Positions 33,998 to 42,860 are shown, numbered from the stretch's first letter. The stretch is 50,562 nt of DNA from Planctomycetota bacterium (GCA_019456145.1 VRUL01000039.1:1-50562); one strand, 5' to 3'. The notes: a model not told the origin generated them from the sequence alone. Numbers and translations are program-made.

Positions 33998-34397
33998 TTT
34001 CGGATGCTCGTTAGTCGATTCTCTTTACTCGAATCCGCCTTGGCGGTATGAGCTAAATAAAATCCCCAATAAATTTGGGGGTAAAATACAATACCAAACT
34101 TTCATTTCAAGACGGAAGTAAGATTATAAGGCCGCAGAGACGATTTTGCAAGGATAAACGTGATTTTCTGACAGAGAGCCCCGGTAAGGTACGAAAAAGG
34201 AACGATTTTGACAAGGAAATTTCTTCGTTCCGGCCGGCCTCAACAGCAATAGGTGCACAAAAAGGGTGAGGAAACGGTAAAAGTTGCGGGATAAACCGGA
34301 TAATATCGTGTATCATTGGCCTCAGGAATATTGCCAGGCGTTATAGATGGTAAATTTCAGGTAAGGCAAAGCCCAAATCCAAAGCAGGAGATTTGTT
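33998..34397. other. Intergenic region between divergent ffh and CehA-like genes
   Basis: About 400 bases. I see no gene or repeat that I can support, apart from short AT-rich stretches and a CCCCAATAAATTTGGGG palindrome near 34062-34082, related in kind to the short sequence CCCCAATACATTGGGG near 32510. Confidence 0.4.
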
Positions 34398-36029
34398 ATG
34401 ATAAGCCGTGGTCTTTTTGCATCACTCGTTCTGGAATTGATGTTGATCTCCTTTGTGTGTGCGGCCGAGAATACGGTTGTCTTGAACGGCAAGGTCGTTG
34501 ATGCAGATACAGGAGAACCGCTGGCCCATAGGGTGTACATACAGGACCAAAAGGGCAAGTGGTATTTCCCTAAGTCCGCCTCGCCCGGCGGCTCAGCGGT
34601 CGTTTACCAAAAGCAGAACTGGGCCAATGAAAATTCTGTTGAGCTGCATACCACAGTTTCTGCGCATCCTTTCACAATCGAACTTCCGGCCGGCCAATAC
34701 ACTATAACTATCCAGCGAGGTAAGGAGTACTTTCGGCTAACCAGGGAGGTGACGTTGGGCACCGAAGACGTCGATTTGAAGCTCCCCCTCAAGCGCTGGA
34801 TCGACATGGCCCGGCTCGGCTGGTACTCGGGCGATACACACGTACACCGAACTCTCCACGAGCTGCCGAATGTCCAGCTTGCCGAAGATCTGAACGTTAC
34901 GTTTCCCCTGCTGTACTGGGTGACCAAAGCCTTTAAGCCTCCGGGCACCGGTGACAAAAGCATCGGCCGAGACGTGGAGCCGAAATTGATTTCCATCGAC
35001 GAGACGCATGTTATTTATCCGTTAAATACGGAGTACGAGATTTTTTCCGTAGACGGCAAAAGTCACACTCTCGGAGCGGTTTTCGTGCTCAATCACAAAT
35101 CTGTTTTTCAACAGGGGGCCCCTCCGGTCGTTCCTATTGCCGAGGACAGCAGGGCCCAGGGTGCATTGCTGGAATTAGACAAGCACAACTGGCCCTGGTC
35201 GATGATGCTGGTTCCGATTATGAATATCGATTTATTCGAACTGGCCAACAATCATATATGGCGTACGGAATTTGCCTTTTCGAAATTCGGCGAAGCAGCA
35301 CCTGGATATATGGAAGTCCAGACGAACTCGAAGGGCTTTACGGAGCTCGGTTGGATTGAATACGGATTCAAAAATTACTACGCCCTGCTGAACTGCGGTT
35401 TCCGCCTGCGTCCGACCGCGGGAACGGCCTCGGGTGTGCACCCTGTTCCTCTTGGTTTTGGCAGGGTATACGTCAAGCTAAACAGCGGCTTCGACTACCA
35501 GAAGTGGGTACAGGGATTGAACCAGGGACGCAGCTTTGTCACGACAGGCCCGATGCTGCTTGTGACAATCAATAACTTTGAACCGGGGCACATATTCAGC
35601 CAGCCTGACCGGGGCACAGCTACGTATTTAGTTGCCGGTACCGCCCAAAGCGCTTACCCTCTCGAACGCATAGAGATTGTGGTCAACGGCCTGGTCGCCA
35701 GAACGGTCAAGGCCCAAAATATAAAGACGCCTTCGGGCAGCTTCTCCGGCAGAATCAATGAAAAGATTGAAGTTGCGAGTTCCTCCTGGATTGCGGTCCG
35801 CTGCTACGAACGCCGGCCGAACGGGCGTATCCGTTTTGCACATACAGGTCCCTTTTATATGGAGGTCGGGGGAAAGCCGCTGAGGCCCCGCAAGGCGGAA
35901 ATCGGTTTTCTCATCGACCGGATGAACAAGCAGATAGAGCGAAGCAAAGACGTTTTGTCCAAAGAAGCCCTGGCCGAATACCGCCGGGCCCTGAAGATTT
36001 ATCAAACAATAGCCCAATCGGCCCGGTGA
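34398..36029 (+). CDS. Exported CehA/McbA-like (PHP-fold) metallohydrolase
   Basis: 543 residues. Signal peptide about 1-23 (LVLELMLISFVCAAE). Residues about 25-130 form a carboxypeptidase-regulatory-like beta-sandwich (GKVVDADTGEPLAHRVYI). The catalytic part begins with GWYSGDTHVHRTLHE (residues 141-155), the H-x-H metal site of CehA/McbA-type PHP hydrolases. Later conserved points include VLNHKS and FVTTGPMLLVTIN. Known members hydrolyse esters, carbamates or glycan-linked groups; no substrate can be named here. The stop overlaps the GTG of the next gene, so the pair is probably translated together. Confidence 0.8.
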   Translation: MISRGLFASLVLELMLISFVCAAENTVVLNGKVVDADTGEPLAHRVYIQDQKGKWYFPKSASPGGSAVVYQKQNWANENSVELHTTVSAHPFTIELPAGQYTITIQRGKEYFRLTREVTLGTEDVDLKLPLKRWIDMARLGWYSGDTHVHRTLHELPNVQLAEDLNVTFPLLYWVTKAFKPPGTGDKSIGRDVEPKLISIDETHVIYPLNTEYEIFSVDGKSHTLGAVFVLNHKSVFQQGAPPVVPIAEDSRAQGALLELDKHNWPWSMMLVPIMNIDLFELANNHIWRTEFAFSKFGEAAPGYMEVQTNSKGFTELGWIEYGFKNYYALLNCGFRLRPTAGTASGVHPVPLGFGRVYVKLNSGFDYQKWVQGLNQGRSFVTTGPMLLVTINNFEPGHIFSQPDRGTATYLVAGTAQSAYPLERIEIVVNGLVARTVKAQNIKTPSGSFSGRINEKIEVASSSWIAVRCYERRPNGRIRFAHTGPFYMEVGGKPLRPRKAEIGFLIDRMNKQIERSKDVLSKEALAEYRRALKIYQTIAQSAR

Positions 36030-36433
36030 AGGAAAGGCAAAGGCTCATGAGTGAGGATGGCCCTGGAAAAGACAGAAAGACAATAAAGTCGCAACGTCCC
36101 TGGGGCGATGTCTACATGATTGTTCGCAACCAATGTTGTTCCGTGGACATTACTGAAGTCCAGCCGGGCGAACGTTCGAGCCTGCATTCACACGCAGAAA
36201 GATATGAGCTTTTTCATTTTCTCGATGATGGAGCTGTTCTTGAATTGGATGGAGAAGTTTATTCGCCGAAAGCTCACCAGGAGTTTATGGTTCGTCCGGG
36301 CGTTAAGCATCGCTTCTGGGCCGAAGCGAACGGCTTTAGAATGTTAGTTGTCTCTTTCGGCCAATGGAGAGCTGAGGACCAGCAACGGCACCAGGACGAT
36401 TACGGAAGAAAGGGAAAGAAACTCCGGTTATGA
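36026..36433 (+). CDS. Cupin, mannose-6-phosphate isomerase type II C-terminal-like
   Basis: 135 residues. The typical type II phosphomannose isomerase/cupin sequence is present: RPWGDVYMIVRN, the metal ligands HSHAERYE, ELDGEVYSP and VRPGVKHRFWAE. It probably binds a metal and a sugar or sugar phosphate; enzyme activity is not certain because the protein is only the cupin part. Two starts are possible: GTG at 36026 overlapping the upstream stop, or ATG at 36047 with AAAGG a few bases upstream; the latter gives 128 residues. Confidence 0.75.
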   Translation: MKERQRLMSEDGPGKDRKTIKSQRPWGDVYMIVRNQCCSVDITEVQPGERSSLHSHAERYELFHFLDDGAVLELDGEVYSPKAHQEFMVRPGVKHRFWAEANGFRMLVVSFGQWRAEDQQRHQDDYGRKGKKLRL

Positions 36434-36549
36434 CTACTCTGAACAAACGCTTAACGAGATAATGCGGTTCAAGGCCATTTCGCTGTTACCTGTGGACGAT
36501 ACCGAAACCGCTGAAGTGCCGTGCAAATAAGTGATATTAATTTGCTTTT

Positions 36550-37008
36550 TCATTTCTTATCTTGACGCTTCAGAGCGCCTGAATCGTTACTGTTAAAATC
36601 ATTTCCCCCTGCTTGGATTGTTTTGTTGAAGAAATCCTTTGACTCTTGAGTAAAGTAAAGCTTGTACAAGCTCAATAAAGAAAAAAAGGCCCCTATAACT
36701 GTTGGGATTCTAAGTATGGACAAAACCAGACATATTGCCCGACCTAATTTGCTCCCTTTGTACAAGCTGACTGCAACACTTATCCAAAATAAACCTAAAA
36801 AAAACAAAAAAAAGCGAATAAAACGGCCTCCTGGATCATTAACAAAACCACCTGAGCCCAAAACTATTGTTCCAAAAGCAGCTTCTAACATCCCCGCAAA
36901 GCGAACCGGCTTGGGCGGTTCTTCGGGTTGTATCATATATCTGACTGTTATATACAGGAAAGCTATGTACAGAATTATTGACACGATTATCAACAGAATA
37001 ATTGACAT
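36550..37008 (-). CDS. Uncharacterised small membrane protein
   Basis: 152 residues, not recognised. Four hydrophobic segments: IILLIIVSIILYIAFLYITV (N-terminal), FGTIVLGSGG, FIRFFLFFLGLFWISVAVSL and AICLVLSILRIPTVIGAFF. A short hydrophilic C-terminus follows. The start ATG at 37008 has AAGGTC upstream. Probably an inner-membrane protein of unknown role. Confidence 0.55.
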   Translation of the reverse strand: MSIILLIIVSIILYIAFLYITVRYMIQPEEPPKPVRFAGMLEAAFGTIVLGSGGFVNDPGGRFIRFFLFFLGLFWISVAVSLYKGSKLGRAICLVLSILRIPTVIGAFFSLLSLYKLYFTQESKDFFNKTIQAGGNDFNSNDSGALKRQDKK

Positions 37009-37213
37009 AAGACCTTTCCTTAGAATATCTATACAAGACTATATTACTATTTCTGGAATTTCAAGGAGTTAAAAATTACTCATTAGGCCATTGAGGCTCC
37101 TTTTTTTGCTAAATGCGGGTAGTTGTTTGCTTCGGGGGGGAGGTTTCAAAAAGCGATAATCAGTTATCCCCTGTTTTTTGTAAAACAGATACTTCTATAA
37201 AAATCCCTGAATC

Positions 37214-37558
37214 TCATTGCTGATAAAAGAGATGAGTAATAAGAATAGCAGTGATAATAAGACCGCCTAATAAAGCCAGAAACGTGTATGTTTCAGCATT
37301 TTTTGCTTTATTTTTCAAACGAGTAAATTCCGGGTCTTCGATGTGGTCCTTTTTGTATAACGACCATACTAATTTGAATTCATCAAACAATATTCCCTTC
37401 GGGCTGCTGAATTCACCGACACTTCCAGGATGATTTTTCTGAAGATACTTCCTGATCTTGTGTTCCAGGTGTCCGGCCCTTACGCGAAGAACGCCCAGGA
37501 GTAATATGAAAGGGACCAAAAAATACAAAGATAAAACTGTCATGGCAATCTTATTCAA
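37214..37558 (-). CDS. Uncharacterised small membrane protein
   Basis: 114 residues with a transmembrane segment at each end (LSLYFLVPFILLLGVL; FLALLGGLIITAILITHLF) and a charged middle. No family recognised. Its low-GC context and isolated position give no functional hint. Confidence 0.5.
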   Translation of the reverse strand: MNKIAMTVLSLYFLVPFILLLGVLRVRAGHLEHKIRKYLQKNHPGSVGEFSSPKGILFDEFKLVWSLYKKDHIEDPEFTRLKNKAKNAETYTFLALLGGLIITAILITHLFYQQ

Positions 37559-37803
37559 ATTAAACGCTGATAAATTCTAATGTTTATTTTTTACGTATAT
37601 TTAGTTCCTTTTGTTTGCATATTCTATAAGAATTCACTGACATATCTTAACATAAAATCCGCCCGCCCGATTGTCCGGCAACCGGCAAAAAAACAAATCT
37701 TCAAGTTGCCCCCATCAAGCTGCAGTATTATTATAACCTAAATCTGTGCCGCTCGGAAAACAAATCCGGCCTCTAAAAAATCTTTTTTGCAAAAGGGCGA
37801 TTT

Positions 37804-38052
37804 TTACAAGGTCCAGGGCCGGCGGTAGTCAAAATGGAGGTATTTATCGGCTTCAGGCAGGTTTGTGACCTTGAAGTTCCGGCCGTCCCAGTATAACTTT
37901 CTGCGGATTCGCAAAGCGACGTTTCCGAGCAAAAGGGCCTGTTGGATCAGTTGTGGACTTCCCGGACCGGGCCTATAGCGCCGGAACATATCAATTCGCG
38001 GAGCAGACGCGAATCCTCGGAGGGCTGTTTGACGGTGCCGAGCTGGATCTCT
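37804..38052 (-). pseudogene. Gfo/Idh/MocA-family oxidoreductase, internally deleted remnant
   Basis: Downstream of recR on the same strand. One frame (about 38049-37955) encodes IQLGTVKQPSEDSRLLRE and then SGAIGPVREVHN, typical of the middle of the N-terminal Rossmann domain of planctomycete Gfo/Idh dehydrogenases. It hits TGA and continues in another frame as QALLLGNVALRIRRKLYWDG and KVTNLPEADKYLH, ending PWTL, typical of the extreme C-terminus. Most of the gene between the two is missing and the frame shifts at the join. Both a start and the N-terminal NAD-binding motif are lost, so it is a dead fragment. Confidence 0.75.
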
Positions 38053-38077
38053 TATGTTCCTTATATCTGGCGCAGGA

Positions 38078-38683
38078 TTACTCTAATTTCTGCCTGCCGA
38101 TGATGGCGTCTGTGAGCATTTTTCCGGAGGCGTATTCGATGGTGCTGCCTGTGGGCAGTCCCCTTGCCGGCCGCGTGATTTTAACGCCTGTATTGCGGAG
38201 CAGCGAGCATATATAAAGGGACGTTCCGTCACCGGCCAGATTAGGATTGGTAGCCATTATTATTTCTTCGATACCGCCTTTGCGGACGCGGTCGACGAAC
38301 TCCTCGATGGTCAGGTCGGTCGGCTCGACGCCGTCGAGTGGGGCGATATGGCCGCCGAGGACGTGATAAAGCCATTTGCAGGCGCCGGTTTTTTCCAGGG
38401 CGATGACGTCTTTTGGCTGTTCGACAACGCAGATTATCGTTTTGTCGCGGCTCTCATCGGCGCAGATTTCGCAGGTCGGCTGCTCGGAATAATTGTAGCA
38501 GATTTGGCAGCGTTTGATTTTGTTTTTAACATCCCGGATAGCATCGGCAAGAGCCATCGCCTCATTGCCATTTGCCTTTAGTATATGGAAAGCAAGCCGT
38601 TCGGCGGTCTTAGGCCCGATGCCAGGCAGCCTCCCGAATTCCTCTATAAGCTTATTCAAACTCTCAGTATAAGCGCTGCTCAT
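38078..38683 (-). CDS. recR: Recombination mediator RecR
   Basis: Works with RecO (and RecF) to load RecA on single-stranded DNA in gap repair. 201 residues, full length. A helix-hairpin-helix is seen near the N-terminus (LPGIGPKTAERLAFH), then the zinc finger (CQICYNYSEQPTCEIC), and the Toprim domain (ICVVEQPKDVIALEKTG; EEIIMATNPNLAGDGT). It follows dnaX by about 50 bases on the same strand, the usual dnaX-recR order (ybaB is absent here). Confidence 0.97.
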   Translation of the reverse strand: MSSAYTESLNKLIEEFGRLPGIGPKTAERLAFHILKANGNEAMALADAIRDVKNKIKRCQICYNYSEQPTCEICADESRDKTIICVVEQPKDVIALEKTGACKWLYHVLGGHIAPLDGVEPTDLTIEEFVDRVRKGGIEEIIMATNPNLAGDGTSLYICSLLRNTGVKITRPARGLPTGSTIEYASGKMLTDAIIGRQKLE

Positions 38684-38736
38684 AACTTAGTATCTCGTAT
38701 ATAGTAATAAAAAAATAAATTACCGCTAATCAATAA

Positions 38737-40206
38737 TCAGTTTGCTTCATCTTCCTCGATCCCTGTTATAGTTGCGTCGAGTCCGAGGATGACGGTTTTT
38801 ACGGCAGGGTCGTCGAGTATTTCATTTTTTCTTTGGCTGCTGGTTTTGACCTCTTTGATTGGGGGCTTTTGCTCGGGTTGCTTGTCGCTTGTCTCTGGTG
38901 GTTCAGTACTCGGTACTCGATTCTCATTGCTCGATGCCTCACGCCCGTCACTCGTCGCTCGTTGCTCGTGACTGGTGACTCGTGACTCGTCGTTTGCGGC
39001 TTGTGGCTTGGTACGCGGCGGCTCAGGGCTTACGCTTTCAGGTGCTGGCTTTTTTTTTATGGGAGCTGGTGTTCTGCCCTTCGATTGCGAAAGCAAATCG
39101 TTGACGTTCATAAAATGCTCGCTCAAGGCGAATCGCAAGAGCAAAGCTTCTAAAAGGGCGCGGGGGGAGTCACTGTTTTTGATTGACCAGCGCAGCTTTT
39201 CGAGTGTTGTTATGTTGTAAACGAGGGCGGCGATATCGAATTTTTCGGCCAATTCAGATGTCCGCTTACGCTGCTCGGCGGTCAAAATCAAAAGCTCGCT
39301 GTCGGGGCCCGCGCTCTTTGCCACCATCAAGTCCCGCATATTATCAATCAGGGCATCGACGATCTGGACCTCGCTTAAACCGGTGCTTATTAAGTCCTCT
39401 GCCGCGGCCAGTGTACCGGCTGCGTCGCTATCGCCGACTTGAGAGATGAGGTTATAGACTTTTTCGCTGTCCGGGCAGCCAAGATACTGCTGGAGCAGAT
39501 CGGCAGTCATAGGCTGGACGCCGGCGCTTATTAGTCTATCCAGAAGGCTCAAGCCGTCTCTCATCGAGCCGTTGGCCATTTTGGCTAAGGGCAGGACTAA
39601 ATCGTCCTCGAATTTTATTTTTTCCTGCTTGAGTATTGACTTTAGCTGATCGGCGATGAGGCCGGGTTTTATACTGTTGAAATCGAACCGCTGACATCTG
39701 GACTGGATTGTCGCGATGACCTTGTTGGGCTCGGTGGTGGCGAAAATAAATTTGATATGGCTGGGCGGCTCCTCCAACGTTTTTAGAAGCGCGTTGAAAG
39801 CAGAAGTAGTGAGCATGTGCACTTCGTCGATAATGTAAATCTTAAATCTTGCGCGTGCGGGCCTGTATATAGCATTCTCACGAAGCTCGCGAATTTCATC
39901 AACTCTATTGTTAGATGCACCGTCTATCTCGATAACGTCGATATCGTCGCCGAGGTTGACGGCGGTGCAGCTTTGGCACTTGCAGCACGGCTCGATGGTG
40001 GGTGCGTCGGAGGCCAGGCAGTTGAGCGACTTTGCGAGGATGCGTGCCATTGTTGTTTTGCCGACGCCGCGGGTTCCTGTGAACAGGTATGCGTGTGCGA
40101 CTCGGTCGGTCTTTATCGCGTTCTTTAACGTCTGGGCGATGGGGTCCTGACCGATGACGTCATCGAAGGTTTGCGAACGATACTTTCTTGCTAATACGGT
40201 ATACAT
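38737..40206 (-). CDS. dnaX: DNA polymerase III subunits gamma/tau (clamp-loader ATPase)
   Basis: Clamp-loader ATPase subunit of DNA polymerase III. The start is the ATG at 40206 (MYTVLARKYRSQTFDDVIGQ), 489 residues. An open frame upstream to 40419 is not coding, since it lies over the SRP RNA gene and the ffs promoter. AAA+ motifs: Walker A GTRGVGKTTMA, the zinc-binding cysteines C-x9-C-x2-C region (SLNCLASDAPTIEPCCKCQSC), Walker B IYIIDEVHML and sensor FIFATTEPNK. A hydrophilic tau-like linker of about 70 residues follows, containing ESRVTSHEQRATSDG made by a short DNA repeat. The 3' end is short for a full tau. Precedes recR. Confidence 0.95.
   Translation of the reverse strand: MYTVLARKYRSQTFDDVIGQDPIAQTLKNAIKTDRVAHAYLFTGTRGVGKTTMARILAKSLNCLASDAPTIEPCCKCQSCTAVNLGDDIDVIEIDGASNNRVDEIRELRENAIYRPARARFKIYIIDEVHMLTTSAFNALLKTLEEPPSHIKFIFATTEPNKVIATIQSRCQRFDFNSIKPGLIADQLKSILKQEKIKFEDDLVLPLAKMANGSMRDGLSLLDRLISAGVQPMTADLLQQYLGCPDSEKVYNLISQVGDSDAAGTLAAAEDLISTGLSEVQIVDALIDNMRDLMVAKSAGPDSELLILTAEQRKRTSELAEKFDIAALVYNITTLEKLRWSIKNSDSPRALLEALLLRFALSEHFMNVNDLLSQSKGRTPAPIKKKPAPESVSPEPPRTKPQAANDESRVTSHEQRATSDGREASSNENRVPSTEPPETSDKQPEQKPPIKEVKTSSQRKNEILDDPAVKTVILGLDATITGIEEDEAN
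38905..38992 (-). repeat. CTCGATACTCGAT-type tandem repeat inside the dnaX linker
   Basis: Degenerate tandem on the plus strand (TACTCGGTACTCGATTCTC ... CTCGTGACTCGTCG) coding in frame for the low-complexity linker. The same kind of tandem stands in non-coding DNA at 4226-4259. Confidence 0.65.
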
Positions 40207-40217
40207 TTTCGAAAAAG

Positions 40218-40319
40218 GTGGCCGGGTTAACCCACAGCACAGCCGGGCAACACGCTTATGGCTGCTCGGTTCCCCGCCTGACCAGGTTCGCGGGCCCAGC
40301 TTGCATGGGACCCGGCCAC
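40218..40319 (-). ncRNA. ffs: Signal recognition particle RNA (4.5S-like, small bacterial type)
   Basis: On the minus strand, GTGGCCGGGT at the 5' end pairs perfectly with ACCCGGCCAC at the 3' end, giving a 102-base hairpin. The apical part carries the conserved SRP54-binding sequence: CCTGGTCAGGCGGGGAACC with a GGAA-type tetraloop, followed by GAGCAGCC. A CTTTTT tract comes right after the 3' arm and directly before the dnaX start. The ffs-dnaX order is known from many bacteria. With Ffh (32570-33997) it forms the SRP. Confidence 0.92.
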
Positions 40320-40361
40320 TAAATTGACTATTGATTATTAAATATACTCCAGTACCGCGGT

Positions 40362-40390
40362 AGTATAGCAGAGAATACGGCAATTGCCAG
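40362..40390 (-). promoter_or_regulatory. Candidate promoter for ffs
   Basis: Minus strand CTGGCA (40390-40385), 17 bases, TATACT (40367-40362). The predicted start lies some 35 bases upstream of the mature RNA, which would imply 5' processing. Confidence 0.4.
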
Positions 40391-40402
40391 AAAATTTTAC
40401 AA

Positions 40403-40430
40403 TTGACATTTTCGGCCATATTGTTAAATT
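40403..40430 (+). promoter_or_regulatory. Candidate promoter for the ferredoxin gene
   Basis: Consensus TTGACA at 40403-40408, 16 bases, then TAAATT at 40425-40430. It is divergent from the ffs promoter. Confidence 0.4.
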
Positions 40431-40477
40431 CGACAGCCAGTTATAAATAGCCAATAATAAATTAGAAGGGTTTTATC

Positions 40478-40660
40478 ATGAAGGTTAGAGTTGAAGATAC
40501 CTGTACTGCGTGCGGGCTGTGTGTCGATACCTGTCCTGCCGTCTTCGAGATGGGCGATGAGTTTGCCCAGGTTATCGGCGAAGAGGTTCCCGCCGAACAC
40601 CAGGAGACTGCTCAGCAGGCCGCTGACGAATGTCCGGTTGAAGCAATTATTGTCGAATGA
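40478..40660 (+). CDS. 4Fe-4S ferredoxin, single-cluster type
   Basis: 60-residue electron carrier. The N-terminal motif CTACGLCVDTCP gives C9, C12, C15 and C19, and the C-terminal C52 (ECPVEA) completes one cluster. In single-cluster ferredoxins of this length the ligands are usually the first three and the last cysteine, with C19 free or in a disulfide. The acidic middle (EMGDEFAQVIGEEVP) is typical. AGAAGG is upstream of the ATG. No redox partner gene is adjacent. Confidence 0.92.
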   Translation: MKVRVEDTCTACGLCVDTCPAVFEMGDEFAQVIGEEVPAEHQETAQQAADECPVEAIIVE

Positions 40661-40799
40661 CGAGCAAGTTAGTCGTTAGTATTTAAGATTTGGATTGCTT
40701 CGCTGCGCCGGCAATGGCCGTAAAAGTCGTTCGCAATGGCAGAGGGAACGCTTGCCGCGACCCAGACGGGTATTGCGATGATGAAAGCGACTAAGTGCG

Positions 40800-41618
40800 C
40801 TATCCACTACCTCTTGAAAGCTCCCTGCTTCTTTCGCACGCCCTTTTTATAGCGTTTTCCACCATTGGCCCGAATTTGCCCTCGTTAAAAACGTTAAAGG
40901 CCGCTTCGGTTGTTCCGCCCGGCGTGGCCACCTTCTTAACAAGCTGGGCAGGGCTGTCACCATCGGCCGCTGCCTTCTCGGCCAGCAGCGTAGCGCCCTT
41001 GCCGGTCTGCAATACCAGTTCTTTGGCTATATCTTCCGGCAGGCCGAGTTCGATACCGGTTTTTATCATCTCATCCATCAAAAGGAAAAAGTAAGCAGGA
41101 CCCGACCCGCTGACCGCCGTAATCGCGTCCAGCATAGATTCATCCTCAATCACTACGGCTTCACCGACCGAAAGGAAAATCAATCGTGCTATTTCCACTC
41201 TTGTTTTTGCTTTTTCATTTGCGAATAACGCGCTGGCCCCCTCATCCACCCACGCCGGCATGTTCGGCATAACACGAACAATTGCAACATCCCCAAGCTC
41301 GGCCGATATATTATCAGTATGGATCCCCGCTGCGATGGATATCACAAGTGCCTCTTCCTTGATAGCGCCTTTTATGCTCTGCAAGGCATCGGTCATGTTC
41401 TGTGGTTTGACGCTCAACACGATGATATCGGAGTTCGCCGCCAATTCTGCGTTATCCACGGCCACCCTTACACCATAGTGCTCGCGAAGGTATTCAAGTC
41501 TTTCAGGCCTGATATCACTGACATAAACCTTACCCGGCCTGTAGACATTGGCCTTGAGAATTCCGTTTATCATGGCCTCAGCCATATTCCCGCTGCCGAT
41601 AAAACCTATTGTATCCAC
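40800..41618 (-). CDS. proC: Pyrroline-5-carboxylate reductase
   Basis: Last step of proline synthesis: reduces delta-1-pyrroline-5-carboxylate to L-proline with NAD(P)H. 272 residues, full length. N-terminal Rossmann motif TIGFIGSGNMAEAMINGIL, then VLSVKPQNM, RVMPNMPAWVDEGASAL, AVSGSGPAYFFLLMDEM and the C-terminal PGGTTEAAFNVF. Stands alone; the flavin reductase gene upstream diverges from it. Confidence 0.97.
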   Translation of the reverse strand: MDTIGFIGSGNMAEAMINGILKANVYRPGKVYVSDIRPERLEYLREHYGVRVAVDNAELAANSDIIVLSVKPQNMTDALQSIKGAIKEEALVISIAAGIHTDNISAELGDVAIVRVMPNMPAWVDEGASALFANEKAKTRVEIARLIFLSVGEAVVIEDESMLDAITAVSGSGPAYFFLLMDEMIKTGIELGLPEDIAKELVLQTGKGATLLAEKAAADGDSPAQLVKKVATPGGTTEAAFNVFNEGKFGPMVENAIKRACERSRELSRGSG

Positions 41619-41761
41619 TTTTTTCTCCTTGTTAAAATCAGCCGTCCCCCACCGTCATCCCGAGCCAGGCCCAAGGATATTACTTTACATTTTGCTTATA
41701 TAAACTTATAATTTCAGCAGTAATTTCACGCAGATTATAAAACTTATTACGGAGTATAGCA

Positions 41762-42286
41762 ATGCAAAAACAAACCGAATATGTAGACGCGATAAAAACC
41801 AAGTACCCCGAGCAGCTTGTAATCGCAATCGCCAAAGATAAAGACGGCCGCCCCAATCCCATTACATTAGGCTGGACGATGATTGTTTCAGGCAAGCCTC
41901 CCATGATGGCGATAGCGGTGGCGAGTAAACACTACTCAATCGAGACTATCAGGCACTCGAAGTGCTTTACGATTGTATATCCCTCGTCGGATATGGCCGA
42001 TGCCGCTTTGTTTTTCGGCTCAAGGTCCGGCCGCAATGTCGATAAATTTGCCGAATTCGATGCGCAGCATGGCCAAGTCCACTGCAATACCGCCCCGGCC
42101 AAAGAAATTGACTCGGTCCTGCTTGCCGATGCCGTTGCCAATTTCGAATGCACGCTGGAATCGCAAACCGAAGCCGGCGACCACATAATCTTTGTCGGCA
42201 GGATTGTCTGCTCGCACGTCAACACCGAGTCGAAAAAGCGGCTGTACACCATCGCCCCCGGCCATAAACTGGGCCCTGCATCCTGA
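41762..42286 (+). CDS. Flavin reductase-like (flavoredoxin) protein
   Basis: 174 residues of the split-barrel FMN-binding flavin reductase-like family. Characteristic are PNPITLGWTMIVSGKPPMMA near the N-terminus, FTIVYPSSDMADAALFFGSR, and the C-terminal half with CTLESQTEAGDHIIFVG. Likely binds FMN and acts as a small oxidoreductase; the partner is unknown. Divergent from proC. Confidence 0.85.
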   Translation: MQKQTEYVDAIKTKYPEQLVIAIAKDKDGRPNPITLGWTMIVSGKPPMMAIAVASKHYSIETIRHSKCFTIVYPSSDMADAALFFGSRSGRNVDKFAEFDAQHGQVHCNTAPAKEIDSVLLADAVANFECTLESQTEAGDHIIFVGRIVCSHVNTESKKRLYTIAPGHKLGPAS

Positions 42287-42514
42287 AAATCCGCCTCTTA
42301 AGATTAATGGATAGTTTACTCCGCAACCCGAATCCACTCCATTGTCATTTCGACCGAAGCAATGCACCGCATTGCGGAGTGGAGAAATCTGGCCACAGCA
42401 TGTAATACAGGCCTCAATCTCCTCCATTAGTAAATCGTCAATAGTAAATAGTCAATTGCAAAGCCAATTCTCTAATCCGCTAATTCCCTAATTAACTAAT
42501 TCACTCTCCTCCAT

Positions 42515-42548
42515 GGGTGGCAGCCACAAGCGAAGCTTGTGGATGGTA
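42515..42548 (+). repeat. Hairpin repeat
   Basis: GGGTGGCAGCC, then ACAAG, CGAAG, CTTGT (a stem), then GGATGGT. Compact copy of the GGTGGCAGCC ... GGATGGCT element. Confidence 0.8.
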
Positions 42549-42587
42549 ATCTATTAAATTAATCAATAATCATTAATCATTTATGAC

Positions 42588-42621
42588 GGGTGGCAGCCTC
42601 AAACTTCGTTTGGGGATGGCT
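42588..42621 (+). repeat. Hairpin repeat
   Basis: GGGTGGCAGCC, CAAAC-TTC-GTTTG stem, GGATGGCT. The closest intergenic match to the in-frame sulfatase copy at 19301-19337. Confidence 0.85.
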
Positions 42622-42820
42622 TGCTGTCAAATTCACAATCTCCTCCAACGTAGGGGCAATCCCGTGTGGTTGCCCGGATATTCCTCCCTTCTCCCTTCTA
42701 AATTCTCAATTCTAAATTCCCGCAATTATCAATAATCCGTAATCATTTATGCTGTCATTCTGAGCGAAACGAAGTGAAGCGAAGAATCTCATCGGTAGCG
42801 ACTGTCTTTAATATCAACCA

Positions 42821-42860
42821 CAACTCATCGAAAAATGTACCGTACCCCTTTAATTTCCCC
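42821..42860 (+). repeat. REP-like CATCGAAAAATGTACC element
   Basis: Shares CAACTCATCGAAAAATGTACC and CCTTTAATTTCCCC with 46405-46460. An inverted related copy (GGTGTCCGGTACATTT) lies at 50485-50517. Confidence 0.55.

Noticed and set aside
40207..40419. N-terminal extension of dnaX
   Set aside because: It overlaps the SRP RNA gene and its promoter, and the protein starts properly at MYTVLARKYRSQ.
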